A stretch of 22,825 bases of DNA from Gnetum montanum (taxonomy: Eukaryota; Streptophyta; Gnetopsida; Gnetales; Gnetaceae). The DNA is taken from assembly GCA_015680685.1 (NCBI GenBank), contig MNCI01020833.1:1-22825 (forward strand), given 5' to 3'. Made by a program: the position numbers and the translations under genes. Each line of letters begins with the position of its first letter. Within the stretch, counting starts at the first letter, position 1. Below are positions 10,219 through 19,339 of the stretch, piece after piece. The notes beneath the pieces are model-generated. The model had not been told where the DNA came from. It saw only the letters and a list, made by a program, of their open reading frames with translations, and searched no databases.

Positions 10219-10236
10219 TCCTTGGCAATGGCACCA
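10219..10236 (-). other. Primer binding site of element A, tRNA-Asp type
   Basis: The element-sense 18-mer TGGTGCCATTGCCAAGGA stands one base inside the 5' LTR end. The known Athila/Tat PBS, complementary to the 3' end of plant tRNA-Asp, is TGGCGCCGTTGCCGGGGA. The two agree at 14 of 18 positions and all four differences are C-to-T or G-to-A. It confirms the orientation and the LTR/internal border. Confidence 0.8.
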
Positions 10237-10237
10237 A

Positions 10238-10913
10238 TGATGAGTGGTGAGGTACCCCTAGACTCAACCATACAAATACGAGCATCTCATACACGACTCG
10301 GTCAAACTCTAAGCACTAAGTGCTTATGTGCCCTAATGGAACAGTTAAGGTTAATCAATCACTATCTTCCCAAACTTACTTGTATTTTCACGGTTGTATG
10401 GTTAAGTAAGCTTGAGGTATACGCTTTTTATATCTTTTATCTTTTTAATGTCTTAGGCTAATAGGGAAAGGTGAAGAGAACTAAGTGACTAACTTTCATT
10501 AACTATTCACTAACTAAGTTCTAATTGTCCTAGCACTAGTATCCGTTCCCACTTTCCGCACACACCCTGAACCAGTGCAACACTGCTGGGCTTACCAAAT
10601 GCTACCCGTTACTGGGTTACCAAGCATTACACAGGTGCTCGAAGCAGTCATACTAAATGCACTTAACTAGGAGAGTCAAGGGTTGAGAGAGATTAATTAT
10701 CTAGAAAAGCATTTAAAAATTTAAAAATAATTAATTCCTATTTAGCTTAGTCCACATGTTGCAAGGTTTATTTGAAAGTTCGTCTTTATTGTCGTACACA
10801 AATGTGTGCTCAGGTACAATTTTCTCGAATAAAGATCTATTCACTTTCAGACCCCTACTACAGGGACATGGAAATTATTCTAACTCTGGAATGGTAAAAC
10901 TACTATATTTTGG
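10238..10913 (-). repeat. 5' LTR of element A, truncated at an assembly gap
   Basis: It starts at TGATGAGTGG, one base from the PBS, and aligns with 1146-1821 of the 3' LTR (R-U5 part and a little more). It stops at the N at 10914, before the TATA box and before about 2 kb of LTR seen in the other copy. The missing part is therefore either unassembled or deleted. Confidence 0.8.
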
Positions 10914-10914
10914 N
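10914..10914. other. Single-N assembly join
   Basis: An N separates the forward LTR from an inverted copy of the same LTR. Most likely a gap of unknown size. Confidence 0.85.
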
Positions 10915-11133
10915 GGTCTGAAAGTGAATAGATCTTTATTCGAGAAAATTGTACCTGAGCACACATTTGTGTACGACAATAAAGACGAACTTTCAAATAA
11001 ACCTTGCAACATGTGCACTAAGCTAAATAGGAATTAATTATTTTTAAATTTTTAAATGCTTTTCTAGATAATTAATCTCTCTCAACCCTTGACTCTCCTA
11101 GTTAAGTGCATTTAGTATGACTGCTTCGAGCAC
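10915..11133 (+). repeat. Inverted 219-bp copy of the A 5' LTR
   Basis: This is the reverse complement of 10635-10853, base for base over 219 positions except one (10752 against 11016). It lies between two Ns. Such near-identity, far higher than between the element's own LTRs, points to a misjoined or duplicated contig rather than an old genomic inversion. Confidence 0.9.
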
Positions 11134-11134
11134 N
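11134..11134. other. Single-N assembly join
   Basis: After this N come TCATCA and then element B sequence. TCATCA equals the end of an inverted A LTR exactly, and differs by one base from the expected right end of the 5' LTR (TCAACA), so orientation cannot be settled here. Confidence 0.8.
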
Positions 11135-11140
11135 TCATCA

Positions 11141-11145
11141 ATAGT
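11141..11145. repeat. Right target-site duplication of element A
   Basis: ATAGT, partner of ATGGT at 1141-1145. Element B integrase coding resumes immediately to the right. Confidence 0.5.
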
Positions 11146-11995
11146 AAATTTAGGCTTCTGCTTGATCTCATTTCTCTTAAGGACTCTTCTTTTAGCCTTC
11201 TTCTCAGGATTTTCCTTTATATGTGCATGAAGATCCCTTCTCTCTTGCATAAAGTTAGCACTTATTGAGCTTCTTCATCAAAGCTCCTCAAATTGCTGAC
11301 CATCTTTGCATAAAAACCATAATTCATCTCAAATGGGATTTCTCAAATGGTAACATGAATAGTATTATTATAAGAAAATTTAACATAATACAAAAAATGT
11401 TCCCACCAACTTGGCTATTTATCATACAAACATCTCAAAATATTTAACAAGGATTTATTTACCACTTCAATTTGACCATTAGATTATGGATGATATGCAC
11501 TATAAAAATTTAATTTTTTTTCTAAAACTTTTCAAAGGAACCTTAAAAACTAACTAGTGAACTTGGAGTTTCTATTACTATAAATATTTAAAGGAATCCC
11601 ATGTAACTTCACAACATGTTGGAAAAACAAATTTACCACATGACATACATCGCTCATCTTCTTATATAAAATGAAGTGTACCACCATGGAGAATCTATTC
11701 ACAATTACAAAGATCGCATCATTTTCACTTTTGATGTTTGGAATTTTACTTACAAAGTTCGTTAACATACATTCCCATGGATCCTTTGAAATTGAAAAGA
11801 GCATATAATATCCATTCACTCCCTTATCTCCTTTGACTTTTTGAAATGTCAAACATTTCTTCACAAATTTAAAAAATTTAGATTCCATTCCAAGCCAAAA
11901 ATAGTGCCTATTTACAAGCTCTAATGTTATATCTCTATCCATATGGCCTACCATGAAAACTATTAATTTTAAATTTTAAAAAATATTGCTCTCTT
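11146..11995 (-). pseudogene. Element B integrase
   Basis: The main frame 11550-11954 starts with GHMDRDITLELVNRHYFW and FVKKCLTFQKVKG, the H2C2 finger with the last Cys changed to Phe. The core follows: DPWECMLTNF, FVIVNRFSMVVHF, VVKLHGIPLNIYSNRNSKF. After a stop it continues as AYHP, SNGQIEVVNKSLLNILR, WWEHFLYYVKFSYNN. The first catalytic Asp is Asn (11757-11759) and the second is also Asn (11574-11576), while the Glu is kept (11466-11468). At the left end the frame reads ENPEKKAKRRVLKRNE before element A interrupts it at 11145. The chromodomain at 877-1145 is its continuation. The domain is chromovirus-like and non-functional. Confidence 0.8.
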
Positions 11996-12165
11996 AGTTA
12001 TTGAGTGAAATCTCTTGACAACTAATGTACTTTGGAGGGTCTAGGATGAGGATTTGTTACCAAACCTAACCTAGCAACTATCCTAAACAAAATAACATTT
12101 TCTTGGGCTTCCCCATTAATCAAAATATAAAATAATTTACAACTAAGCAAACATACAAGCTTTGG
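11996..12165 (-). pseudogene. Element B protease/RT remnant at an internal deletion
   Basis: Between gag and integrase only about 170 bases remain. In element sense they read IVARLGLVTNPHPRPSKV, which resembles the G-L-x-T-x-P-H-P-x-P-Y segment between protease and RT in chromoviruses, and then pass straight into the integrase finger. The rest of protease, RT and RNase H, about 2 kb in intact relatives, is absent. The deletion junction lies near 12020-12060. Confidence 0.6.
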
Positions 12166-13160
12166 TTACCTTGTGAAATGAACATTTTCATTTCCTGTGT
12201 CTTGATTCTCCACATTTGGAGCATTCAATCTAGAATGAGTTACCACCTTGACTCTTTCCATCCTTGCATTATTCTTCTTGGTCTTTCCTTTCTCATCCCC
12301 CTTCTCTATCTTCTTATCATAGTTGTAATATTTATCTTTAGATTTGGACTTAAATCCCTTCTGTAATTTGGATCCCTTGTTCTTCCTCTTTGAAGCTTGC
12401 TTGCTCCTGTTTCCAAATCCATTAATTTTCTTCTCTACTTTGAGTACCAAATCATAAGTCTCATAAAGATTTTGCAACTTATAAAATGCTAATTCTTGTT
12501 GATACACCATTTTGAGACCTTTCAAAAAGATTAAAGCTTACTCATACTTCTTCTAGTTTACCTTAGCATGATGGAATAGTTCACAAAATTTGATGTAAAA
12601 CTCCTTGACATGTTTAACATCTTACCTTAGGAATTTCGACTTCATGGTCATCTCTTACCTTTTTTGAGACTGTTCAAATTTTTTTCTTAACCTATATTTC
12701 ATAAGATTCCAATCTCTAATAGGTTATTCGTTTTGTCTTTCATAAGTTTGGAACTTTTTCTTCCACCAAGTAGAAGTTATAACTTCTAATCTAGATTCAA
12801 CAACCAATCTCCTTAATTAATTTGGTATCTCTTTCAACTCAAAATGCTCTTCAAGTTCCTTTAGAAAACTTGCAAAGAAATTAGTAACATCAACATAATT
12901 AAAAATCTTCAGTTCCATGTATGGAAGTATAGCAACATTTCTAAATACTTTAGCAAGTCTTGTTTTATCTTCCTTGTTAAGCTTGCCATAAGAAGAAGTA
13001 AATGCAAACAATGGAGCTCTTGAAACTTGTACATGAGGATTAGGATTTCTACCCACTAGAATCCTAGCTTGGTGTCGTTGCATGTTCCCATAGCTAGAAT
13101 GCCCTACCTCATCATCTACTTCCCCTCCATCATGCTCAGAAACTTCTTTGTCATCATTCT
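12166..13160 (-). pseudogene. Element B gag, main part
   Basis: In element sense this starts at the solo LTR border with NDDKEVSEHDGG. It continues as SRAPLFAFTSSYGKLNKEDK and FASFLKELEEHFELKEIPN (frame 12817-13160). The conserved gag core follows, with STWWKKKFQTYERQNE, PIRDWNLMKYRLRKKFEQ and, from 12525, LKMVYQQELAFYKLQNLYE. A Lys-rich tail leads to a ruined knuckle, DKYYNYDKKIEK, where both Cys of the C-x2-C pair are Tyr (TGT to TAT type). Several stops lie between 12526 and 12816. The N-terminal part lies beyond the solo LTR at 13727-13902. Confidence 0.65.
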
Positions 13161-13726
13161 TGTAACATCCCATATTGAGATGTTATGAAAAACATAAAAA
13201 ATACATTATATTAGACATTAGGCATAAGACAATAACATAGAAAATGTCAAATATGTGTAACATTTGACATAAAGCATAAAGAAAATAACAAGGAAAATGT
13301 AGAAGGAAAGAGAAAAGACTACTTTATTGATAACGAATAGTGTATTATGCTTTGGATGTTCCTTGGGGTTTTCTTCCTTTTGCATCTATCCCTTAGAGGC
13401 AATCTAGCACTACCACCATGGTTAGGCCTATTACTATCTAGGAGGGATGGCCAATCCTCTTCTTGTCCTATGTTACCCAACATCTCTTACTCATCTTTAC
13501 CAGCTCTACAACTCCATTCAAATATGACCTCTAATGCCCAAGTATAAATACCTTAGGTCAAACCTTCAAAGATGACCTAGAGAGGCATGCCCATTATTGA
13601 AACATGTCCTTTTGAATCTTAATTACAACTTTCCCTTGGGATCTTGTTACACTAATCTCAAGACTAGTTATGAAGAGACACTATCTTCATTATGTAGTAA
13701 CACCATTTGAGAATGGGGATGTTATA
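13161..13726 (-). repeat. Solo LTR (element C-like) inserted in element B gag
   Basis: The ends are TGTAACATCC on the left and, reversed, TATAACATCC on the right: an inverted pair matching 9/10. It aligns in the same orientation with the C LTR (15786-16289), for instance around the shared CCATGGTTAGGC. No coding region or second LTR accompanies it, and B gag continues on both sides. The outside bases ATTCT (13156-13160) and GTTCT (13727-13731) match 4/5, as expected for a target duplication. A solo LTR arises by recombination between the two LTRs of one element. Confidence 0.75.
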
Positions 13727-13902
13727 GTTCTAATGTGAATTCTTATCATCTCTATGACTTTGAATATGTCTAGGACTTACATTCCATTCCTATCTACCTT
13801 GGCATTGATCTCATCTAATCAAGCAACTATTAGTTAAAAGATAGACTTCATTCTTTCCATGTCTTTGTTCAAGGCTTGAATTTATTTCTTCTTAGGTACC
13901 AT
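13727..13902 (-). pseudogene. Element B gag N-terminus
   Basis: The candidate start codon is at 13900-13902, about 50 bases after the PBS in element sense. The frame reads MVPKK, then after a stop DMERMKSIF, LDEINAKVDRNG and VLDIFKVIEMIRIHIR, a coiled, charged start as in chromovirus gag. The solo LTR cuts it at 13726 and the main part continues at 13160. Confidence 0.5.
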
Positions 13903-13952
13903 CTAAAATTGCTAAAAATCCATAACAACTCTCAAACAATAATTAACCTAAC

Positions 13953-13964
13953 ACTTTGATATCA
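13953..13964 (-). other. Primer binding site of element B, tRNA-iMet type
   Basis: TGATATCAAAGT in element sense lies four bases inside the 5' LTR. The common plant PBS complementary to initiator tRNA-Met is TGGTATCAGAGC; nine of twelve positions agree and all three differences are transitions. Confidence 0.6.
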
Positions 13965-13968
13965 ATAA

Positions 13969-14839
13969 TGCTAATGTAAGATCACTTTGTTTATTTTAAA
14001 CCTTTCAATCCCACTAAATCAAGATATTATGAAAGAAAATTCAATATGGATAAAAATAAGAAAACTGGCAATCTTTAATAAATGTAAAGAATATTATAAA
14101 TTGGTGGTTCTACAATCCTTAACATCACCAATCACTCATGCACTCAATTCTTATCTTCAATGCAAGACACAATTGAATGAGATATCTTATAAAAACACAA
14201 GAATAATATTTAAACACATAACATATACAAGAGACACAAAGGTCAAGCATATACAATTAATCATAGAGATGCATACACACTAATGCAATCGCACACTTGT
14301 GCTCTTATTTCACTCTCATGTTCAAAAACATGAAAATGCATATAATATTTATTGACAATTGAAGATAAGAATCTTAATAATATTTTTCCATTCACAACTT
14401 AGATATTCTCAACTATTTCCATCGTTTTCTCATCCTTTTGTACTATTTTTAAACTTGGAATAACTAACTCAGAACTTTTCCCAGTCATACAGGTTGTGTC
14501 TAGACCTTTTCAAGATATCTCACTATCATCTCCAATATGTAGAAGAGATGTTTCATCAAATTGGAAGATGTCTCTAGTCTATGTGAGACATCTCTTCTTA
14601 GATAGAGACATCTCAAGTGTCTCAAGTTTAGCAGAGATGTCCCACATGAGATGACTCAAGTCTGAGAGAGATGCTGCCCAATATTTTTAGATTTCTTCTT
14701 CACTTCTCAGACGTCTCTTTTGAAAACTAAGCTCTTGGAAAATACATCCACAGATTTCTAAGACATCTCCATAACATCCAAACTAAAAAAACTACTTGTA
14801 GGGAGGAAAAATGGAATCAAAAGAGATGTTCCTATATCA
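13969..14839 (-). repeat. 5' LTR of element B
   Basis: This 871-base LTR runs, in element sense, from TGATATAGG at 14839 to TTAGCA at 13969 and is followed by a four-base spacer and the PBS. It is the partner of 1-863. The shared region includes GAGACATCTC-like words around 14565-14640. Outside it, AGATC (14840-14844) is the expected target duplication; its partner lies left of the window. Confidence 0.75.
14569..14623. promoter_or_regulatory. Four TGTCTC/GAGACA motifs in U3 of the B 5' LTR
   Basis: TGTCTC lies at 14569-14574 and 14618-14623, GAGACA at 14585-14590 and 14605-14610, all within 55 bases. Related words differing by one base (for example CGTCTC near 14712) lie at sites that are TGTCTC in the other LTR. 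In this copy they would lie upstream of any element transcript. Confidence 0.5.
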
Positions 14840-15499
14840 AGATCTCCTTCAACTTAATGCTTTTACTTAGTAAATTGGTTTCCAAACCATCTTTCATATT
14901 CTCTAACTCTATAGGAAGTTTTCTATCATTAGTCAATCCAACCAATATTACTAGTATGTTTTTTTATGTATTCTATAAAGACTTTAAAATATTTTTCCCA
15001 CGAGGTCTTATAAACATATCAATATTCATGTGAAAAAAAAGTTTCTTTCAAAAGGAGGAAGAATAAATTTTAGAGAGAAAAGTACTAATAGAAAATAGCC
15101 TAATAAAGTAGCATTTGTATACACTTCTACTTTGCTTATAGGTTTTCAAAAACAAACATTAGAAATATAAATCTATTATATTGATAATAAATTCTATGAT
15201 TTTTTTTTTGTTGATAGTTATACCAAGTATAATGCATCTCATTTGAATGATATGGAAATAAAGAGCTAACATTAAAAAGAAAATACTTTTTCTCAAAATT
15301 ACACCAATCTTTTTTTCTTAAGAAGGCATATTAGGAGGGAGACAAAAAAGTTGATCTAAATGAAATGAAGCTTTATTAGATTCGAAGTTCTATAGGATCT
15401 ATTGGAAAAATATTACATTTTCATAAAAAATAAAGATTAATTTTACAAATTGACCAAGCACTAATAGGGACATCAAAAAAATCATATAGGCTTTTTGAT
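14840..15499. other. AT-rich DNA between element B and the LINE remnant
   Basis: No convincing gene, LTR end or RNA. Homopolymer A and T runs are frequent. Part of it may be the decayed 3' end of the neighbouring LINE, which would run leftwards. Confidence 0.4.
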
Positions 15500-15687
15500 G
15501 TAACATTATAACACTATCTTAAATGAGTAGTCACATTACAAAAAAAAAATACATGTAACTCATCTTCAAGGGCTCTTGATATGCACAACCTATAAATGTG
15601 GCCTTCTTGAGGGAGTTGAATCCATCTTCCACTTTCAATTCTAAGATGATGAGAACTTAATCGAGGCTTGCTGATAGCATTTTGATC
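15500..15687 (-). pseudogene. Probable LINE (non-LTR retrotransposon) ORF2 C-terminal remnant
   Basis: The minus-strand frame reads KPRLSSHHLRIESGRW, then RLCISRALEDELHVFFFCN. That resembles the segment downstream of LINE RT domains: a SSH-L-IE-GRW stretch, a Cys, then an EDE-H motif followed by Cys. A stop lies upstream at 15688-15690, and others follow after THLR. No RT catalytic motif is in view, because the region to the right is only about 100 bases before the C LTR. The assignment rests on motif memory alone. Confidence 0.45.
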
Positions 15688-15785
15688 CTAAATGAAAATA
15701 CAAGTTAAGACTCAGTAAGCTTCTACTTCTAGTTTATTAGATCTAATGTGATATAAATAAAATTACATCTTTCCTTCCACATTAG

Positions 15786-16289
15786 TGTGACATCCTATTC
15801 CTAGATGTCATTAAAATACAATAATTCATTGCTTAATTCATCACACTTGTGAGCATTATAATGAAAATACCATGATCTAAATTAATAAATAAATAACTTG
15901 GTAAATTACTATTATACTAAATTTAATAGGAAGGAAAAATAGAGGAAAATTTCATTAATGAAAGTGATACATTGTAATGTCCTTTAGGTTATCTTCCCAT
16001 GCCACTTAAGCCTTATAGGAAATCTGGCACTACAACCATGGTTAGGCTCTCTAACCAAAAGGGTGATTAGTCCCTTATTATCCCACTTCACCCATCTCCT
16101 TACCAATCCAAGCTACCCAGCTCCATGTCAACATGACCTCTAAACCTAACCTTAAATGGCATAGGTCAAACCCATTCCCAAGGGATACATGAATAATCAT
16201 AACTCCTCATAATAAGGCATCCCTTTTTTTGAAGGTTAATTATATTGTTACAATACCTTTCCATCCTTAAGAAGGGACATGACATTACA
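15786..16289 (-). repeat. 3' LTR of element C
   Basis: A 504-base LTR. In element sense it starts TGTAATGTC directly after the PPT and ends GGATGTCACA. Its relative is the solo LTR at 13161-13726, with shared central blocks but many differences, so the two come from different members of a family. Confidence 0.75.
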
Positions 16290-16305
16290 ATCTATCCCCC
16301 TTAAG
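16290..16305 (-). other. Polypurine tract of element C
   Basis: CTTAAGGGGGATAGAT in element sense, touching the LTR start. A G5 run with flanking purines at exactly this place is the standard plus-strand primer. Confidence 0.7.
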
Positions 16306-16439
16306 CATTTAGCTCATCTCATTAATTGTTGGTTCCTCATTATGATCTTTAGCTACAACTTCATTATTATCTTCATTATCATCTATACAAACAAAGAAGA
16401 TAATTTATTAAATATAATTCATTACTTTAGAAATATATA

Positions 16440-16600
16440 CAATTTATCATTTAGTATCATGATGGTCAAAATTTTCAAGGTAAGTGTTGAGAATGAACTT
16501 CCTATTTTCCCAAGTTTATTGATCATAATTTGATCATTGGATGAGTACATTACTAATAGTTTTATTTTGAAGCTTCTTAGTTCAATGATTCTTGATTACA
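16440..16600 (-). pseudogene. Element C chromodomain
   Basis: Downstream of integrase the frame reads KLQNKTISNVLIQ, a stop, SNYDQ, a stop, then TWENRKFI. This is the chromodomain pattern in which LIQW is followed by a TWE strand; the tryptophan after LIQ has become a stop codon (TGG to TGA). Confidence 0.65.
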
Positions 16601-17720
16601 ATTGGTTTAACTTTGAAGATGGTATCGGATCTCAAGGGCAAAGTGTTCCAATCTAGCACATATGGCACATCATTTTCATGAAATTTCTTTATCAAACATA
16701 GATGGAAGACTAGGTGAATTCTTAAGGTTGTTGGAATATTTAACCGATATGCTACTTCACTAATTCTTTTAGAGATTTCACAGGATCCACAATATCTTGG
16801 GGCAAACTTACTATATTTCCTAAGTTTAAGGAAACTTTTGGTGGATTTTAATCTTAGTAGTACTTGATCTCCCACTCAAAATTATTTCTTAAGTCAATGT
16901 TGGTATACATATCCCTTATATTTATCTTGGGTAGCTCATAAATTTTATTTAACACTTGTAATAATATTTTCCATTACTTTCATTTCATCTTTCTTCCATT
17001 TTGTTATTAAGGTTGGATTTGCCCAAGTTAGTGGTGTATGGAAATTATGTCCATATACTACTTTGAATGGTGTTTGATGTACAGAACCTTAGTAATTATT
17101 GTTGTAGATGAATTCTAATAAGTACAAGTAATTTTCCCACATCTTTGGTCTACTTACAACATAGCTTTACAAAATATCTTCTAATATTTTATTTACATGT
17201 TTCATTTGACCATCTATCTTTGGGTGATATGAAGTGTTGAACTTCAGTTGGGTTCCAAGTTCCTTGAAGAAATTTTGCAAAAGTTGGATATGAACCTGGG
17301 ATCTTAATTTGAAGTCATAGATTTAGGACATCCATGGAACAAAAATACTTCTCATACAAATATTTGAGCTACTTCTTTGTTTGTGTTTAAAGATTTCAAA
17401 GCTATAAAATGTTCCATCATTGATAGACAATCAACCATTACCAAGATTGAGTCATTTCCCTTTTTGATTATTTGCAATCTTACAATGAAATACAAGGTAA
17501 GGTCATCCCATTTTTAGGTTGAGATTTTCAAAGGTTTTTGTAAACCACTTGGTTTCTTTTGTTTAACTTTTATTCTTTGGTAGGTTGGATAGTTTTTAAT
17601 ATACATGGATACATCATTCTTCATTTCAGGCCAAAAATAGGATTTGTGTATCATCATATAAGTCTTGATATAACCTTGATATCTTTCATATGGTACTTTA
17701 TGGGCTTTACACAATAGCCA
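16582..17720 (-). pseudogene. Element C integrase
   Basis: The frame 17514-17714 carries the H2C2 finger: HKVPYERYQGYIKTYMMIHK, YFWPEM, then NYPTYQR, where both Cys have become Tyr. The core continues as KWDDLTLYFIV, DSILVMVDCLSMMEHF, TSN-stop-DPRF and YHPKIDGQMKHVNK. All three catalytic residues are altered: Asp to Tyr (17490-17492), Asp to Asn (17307-17309), Glu to Lys (17200-17202). The C-terminal module (16582-16875) is open: GDQVLLRL, FAPRYCGSCEI, VAYRLNIP, HLVFHLCLIKK. It is the GPY/F-like region ending in the HPVFHVS-type motif. It was once full length and is now inert. Confidence 0.8.
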
Positions 17721-17859
17721 AAGTCTCCAATTTCCATTTTGAATGCATGCTCATTGTCCTTTCATCAATAAACCATTAGAGGAATGTTGATAACAAGGAT
17801 TAGAAGAAATATTGGTTGGGATCTTCTTGAAGTAAGGATCTTCTTTTATTTATTCCATA

Positions 17860-18330
17860 ATTTCTTCTTTCATAGGGGTTGTCACCACACTGATCATTAA
17901 TACCCACATTTGACTAAGGGCATTGGCCACTATATTTTGTATTTTGGGAATATATTTAATCTCAAAATCATATTCAGCTAATAATTTTACCCATCATCAC
18001 TGTTGAGTGTTTAAAATAGGTTGTCTCTATAAGTATTTTAAACTTTTATGATCTATTTTTAGTACAAATATTTTTCCAAAAAGATAATATCTCCAAACTT
18101 TTAAAGCATGGACAATTGGTAGTAATTCTAAATCATGGGTTGAGTAATTTACCTTAAATCCTTGCAATTTATGAGATTCATAACATACCACTTTATCTTC
18201 TTGTGAAAGGACAATACTAATTCCTATTCCACAAGCATTTTTAGATACTTCAAATGGTATTTCGTTGTCTAGAATTCACAAAATAGGCACTATTGTAAGT
18301 AACATATTTAACCTCAAAAAAGCTTTCCTA
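17860..18330 (-). pseudogene. Element C RNase H domain
   Basis: Readable pieces in element sense are KIDHKSLKYL near 18040 and LLAEYDFEIKYIP with NIVANALSQ near 17930-17985, the usual tail of Ty3/gypsy RNase H. The last Asp (VADALS) is Asn. Stops occur every few dozen codons. To the left a short spacer leads to the integrase finger. Confidence 0.7.
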
Positions 18331-18379
18331 CATTTTTAATCAAACTTAAACACATGTTTTTCCTAAAAAAGATTAGTTC

Positions 18380-19110
18380 AGGAGGCTACCAAGGTAGAGT
18401 AATCTTTAATAAAACATTAGTAAAACCCTGTTAAGCCCAAGAAACTATGAAGCATTATAACATCTTGTAGTTCTAGCTAATCCTAACTTGTACTAAATTT
18501 TATTGGATCTACTTATAATTCTTTCTTAGAAACTATATGGCCCAAGTATGAAACTTCTTCTTCGAAGAGTTTACATTTACTTAATTTTTCTTTTAATTGA
18601 TGATCTTTAAGAACTTCCATTATAATTTTTAAATGTTTAACATGTTCTTCTCTTGATTTAGGGTAAACAAGTATATCATCTATAAATAATATAATAAATT
18701 GATCAAGGTATTCATGAAAGATATTATTCATTAATGCCATGAATGTTGTAAGTGCATTAGTTAATCCAAATAGCATCACCACAAATTCATATAATCCATA
18801 CCTAGTTTTGAAATTAGTTTTCTCAATGTCTTTTTTCCTTAATCCTTATTTGATAGTAACTTGATTTTAAATCAATCTTTGAGAAATAAAATGCTCCTGT
18901 AAGTTGATCAAACAAGCCATCAATTCTAGGCAAGGGATAATTTTTTTTAATCTTCACTTGATTCAATGCCCTATAATCAATGCATAATCTTAACATACCA
19001 TCTTTCTTTTTAATGAATAAAACTAGTGCACTTCAAGGTGATACACTAGGTCGAATCTTCCCTCCTTCCAATAATTGATCTAATTTTAGTTTCAATTCTA
19101 TTAATTCAGA
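18380..19110 (-). pseudogene. Element C reverse transcriptase
   Basis: From the right: [62 protein letters not shown] with the first catalytic Asp. A frameshift in an A-rich run near 18830 follows, then the frame 18513-18782: VMLFGLTNALTTFMALMN, FIILFIDDILVYPKSREEH with the intact Asp-Asp pair, and KCKLFEEEVSYLGHIVSK. It is therefore the best preserved catalytic site in element C. The typical VMPFGL motif reads VMLFGL. It cannot be translated whole. Confidence 0.85.
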
Positions 19111-19339
19111 AGTGGAAAACCTATAAGGAGCTTTTGAAACTAATTATGTACTAGGAAAAATATCAATAGCATGGTCAATAGTTCTTTTAAAGGTAATTCT
19201 CTAGTTTCACCAAATATTTAGTATTTATATTCCTCAAGTTTTTTTGGGATTTCAATATCATAAGATTTTTGGGGTTGAGTTACATTTACTACCAACATTA
19301 CAGCACCCTTTTTCACTAATCTCTTAGCTTGCATAATAA

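Larger units (their letters stand above)
1146..11140 (-). mobile_element. Element A: Tat/Athila-like Ty3/gypsy retrotransposon nested in element B
   Basis: In element sense (right to left) the order is 5' LTR, tRNA-Asp-like PBS, gag, CCHC knuckle, protease, RT, RNase H, integrase, PPT, 3' LTR. This is the Ty3/gypsy order. No chromodomain follows the integrase. The PBS type and the protease style (ADFVVI followed by DFPIIMGRAWL) match the Athila/Tat branch. The internal part is about 6.4 kb. Stops and frameshifts are scattered through every reading frame, so it is not autonomous. The right end is incomplete: the 5' LTR breaks at an N (10914), an inverted piece of the same LTR follows, and after a second N the sequence resumes six bases before the presumed duplication. 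Confidence 0.8.

Noticed and set aside
10635-11133. Long hairpin resembling a small-RNA precursor or MITE
   Set aside because: The arms are separated by an N, bounded by another N, and are nearly identical pieces of an LTR, so an assembly artefact is far more likely.
13987-14283. Plus-strand frame of 98 codons
   Set aside because: It lies inside the B 5' LTR; the 3' LTR copy has stops in the same frame.
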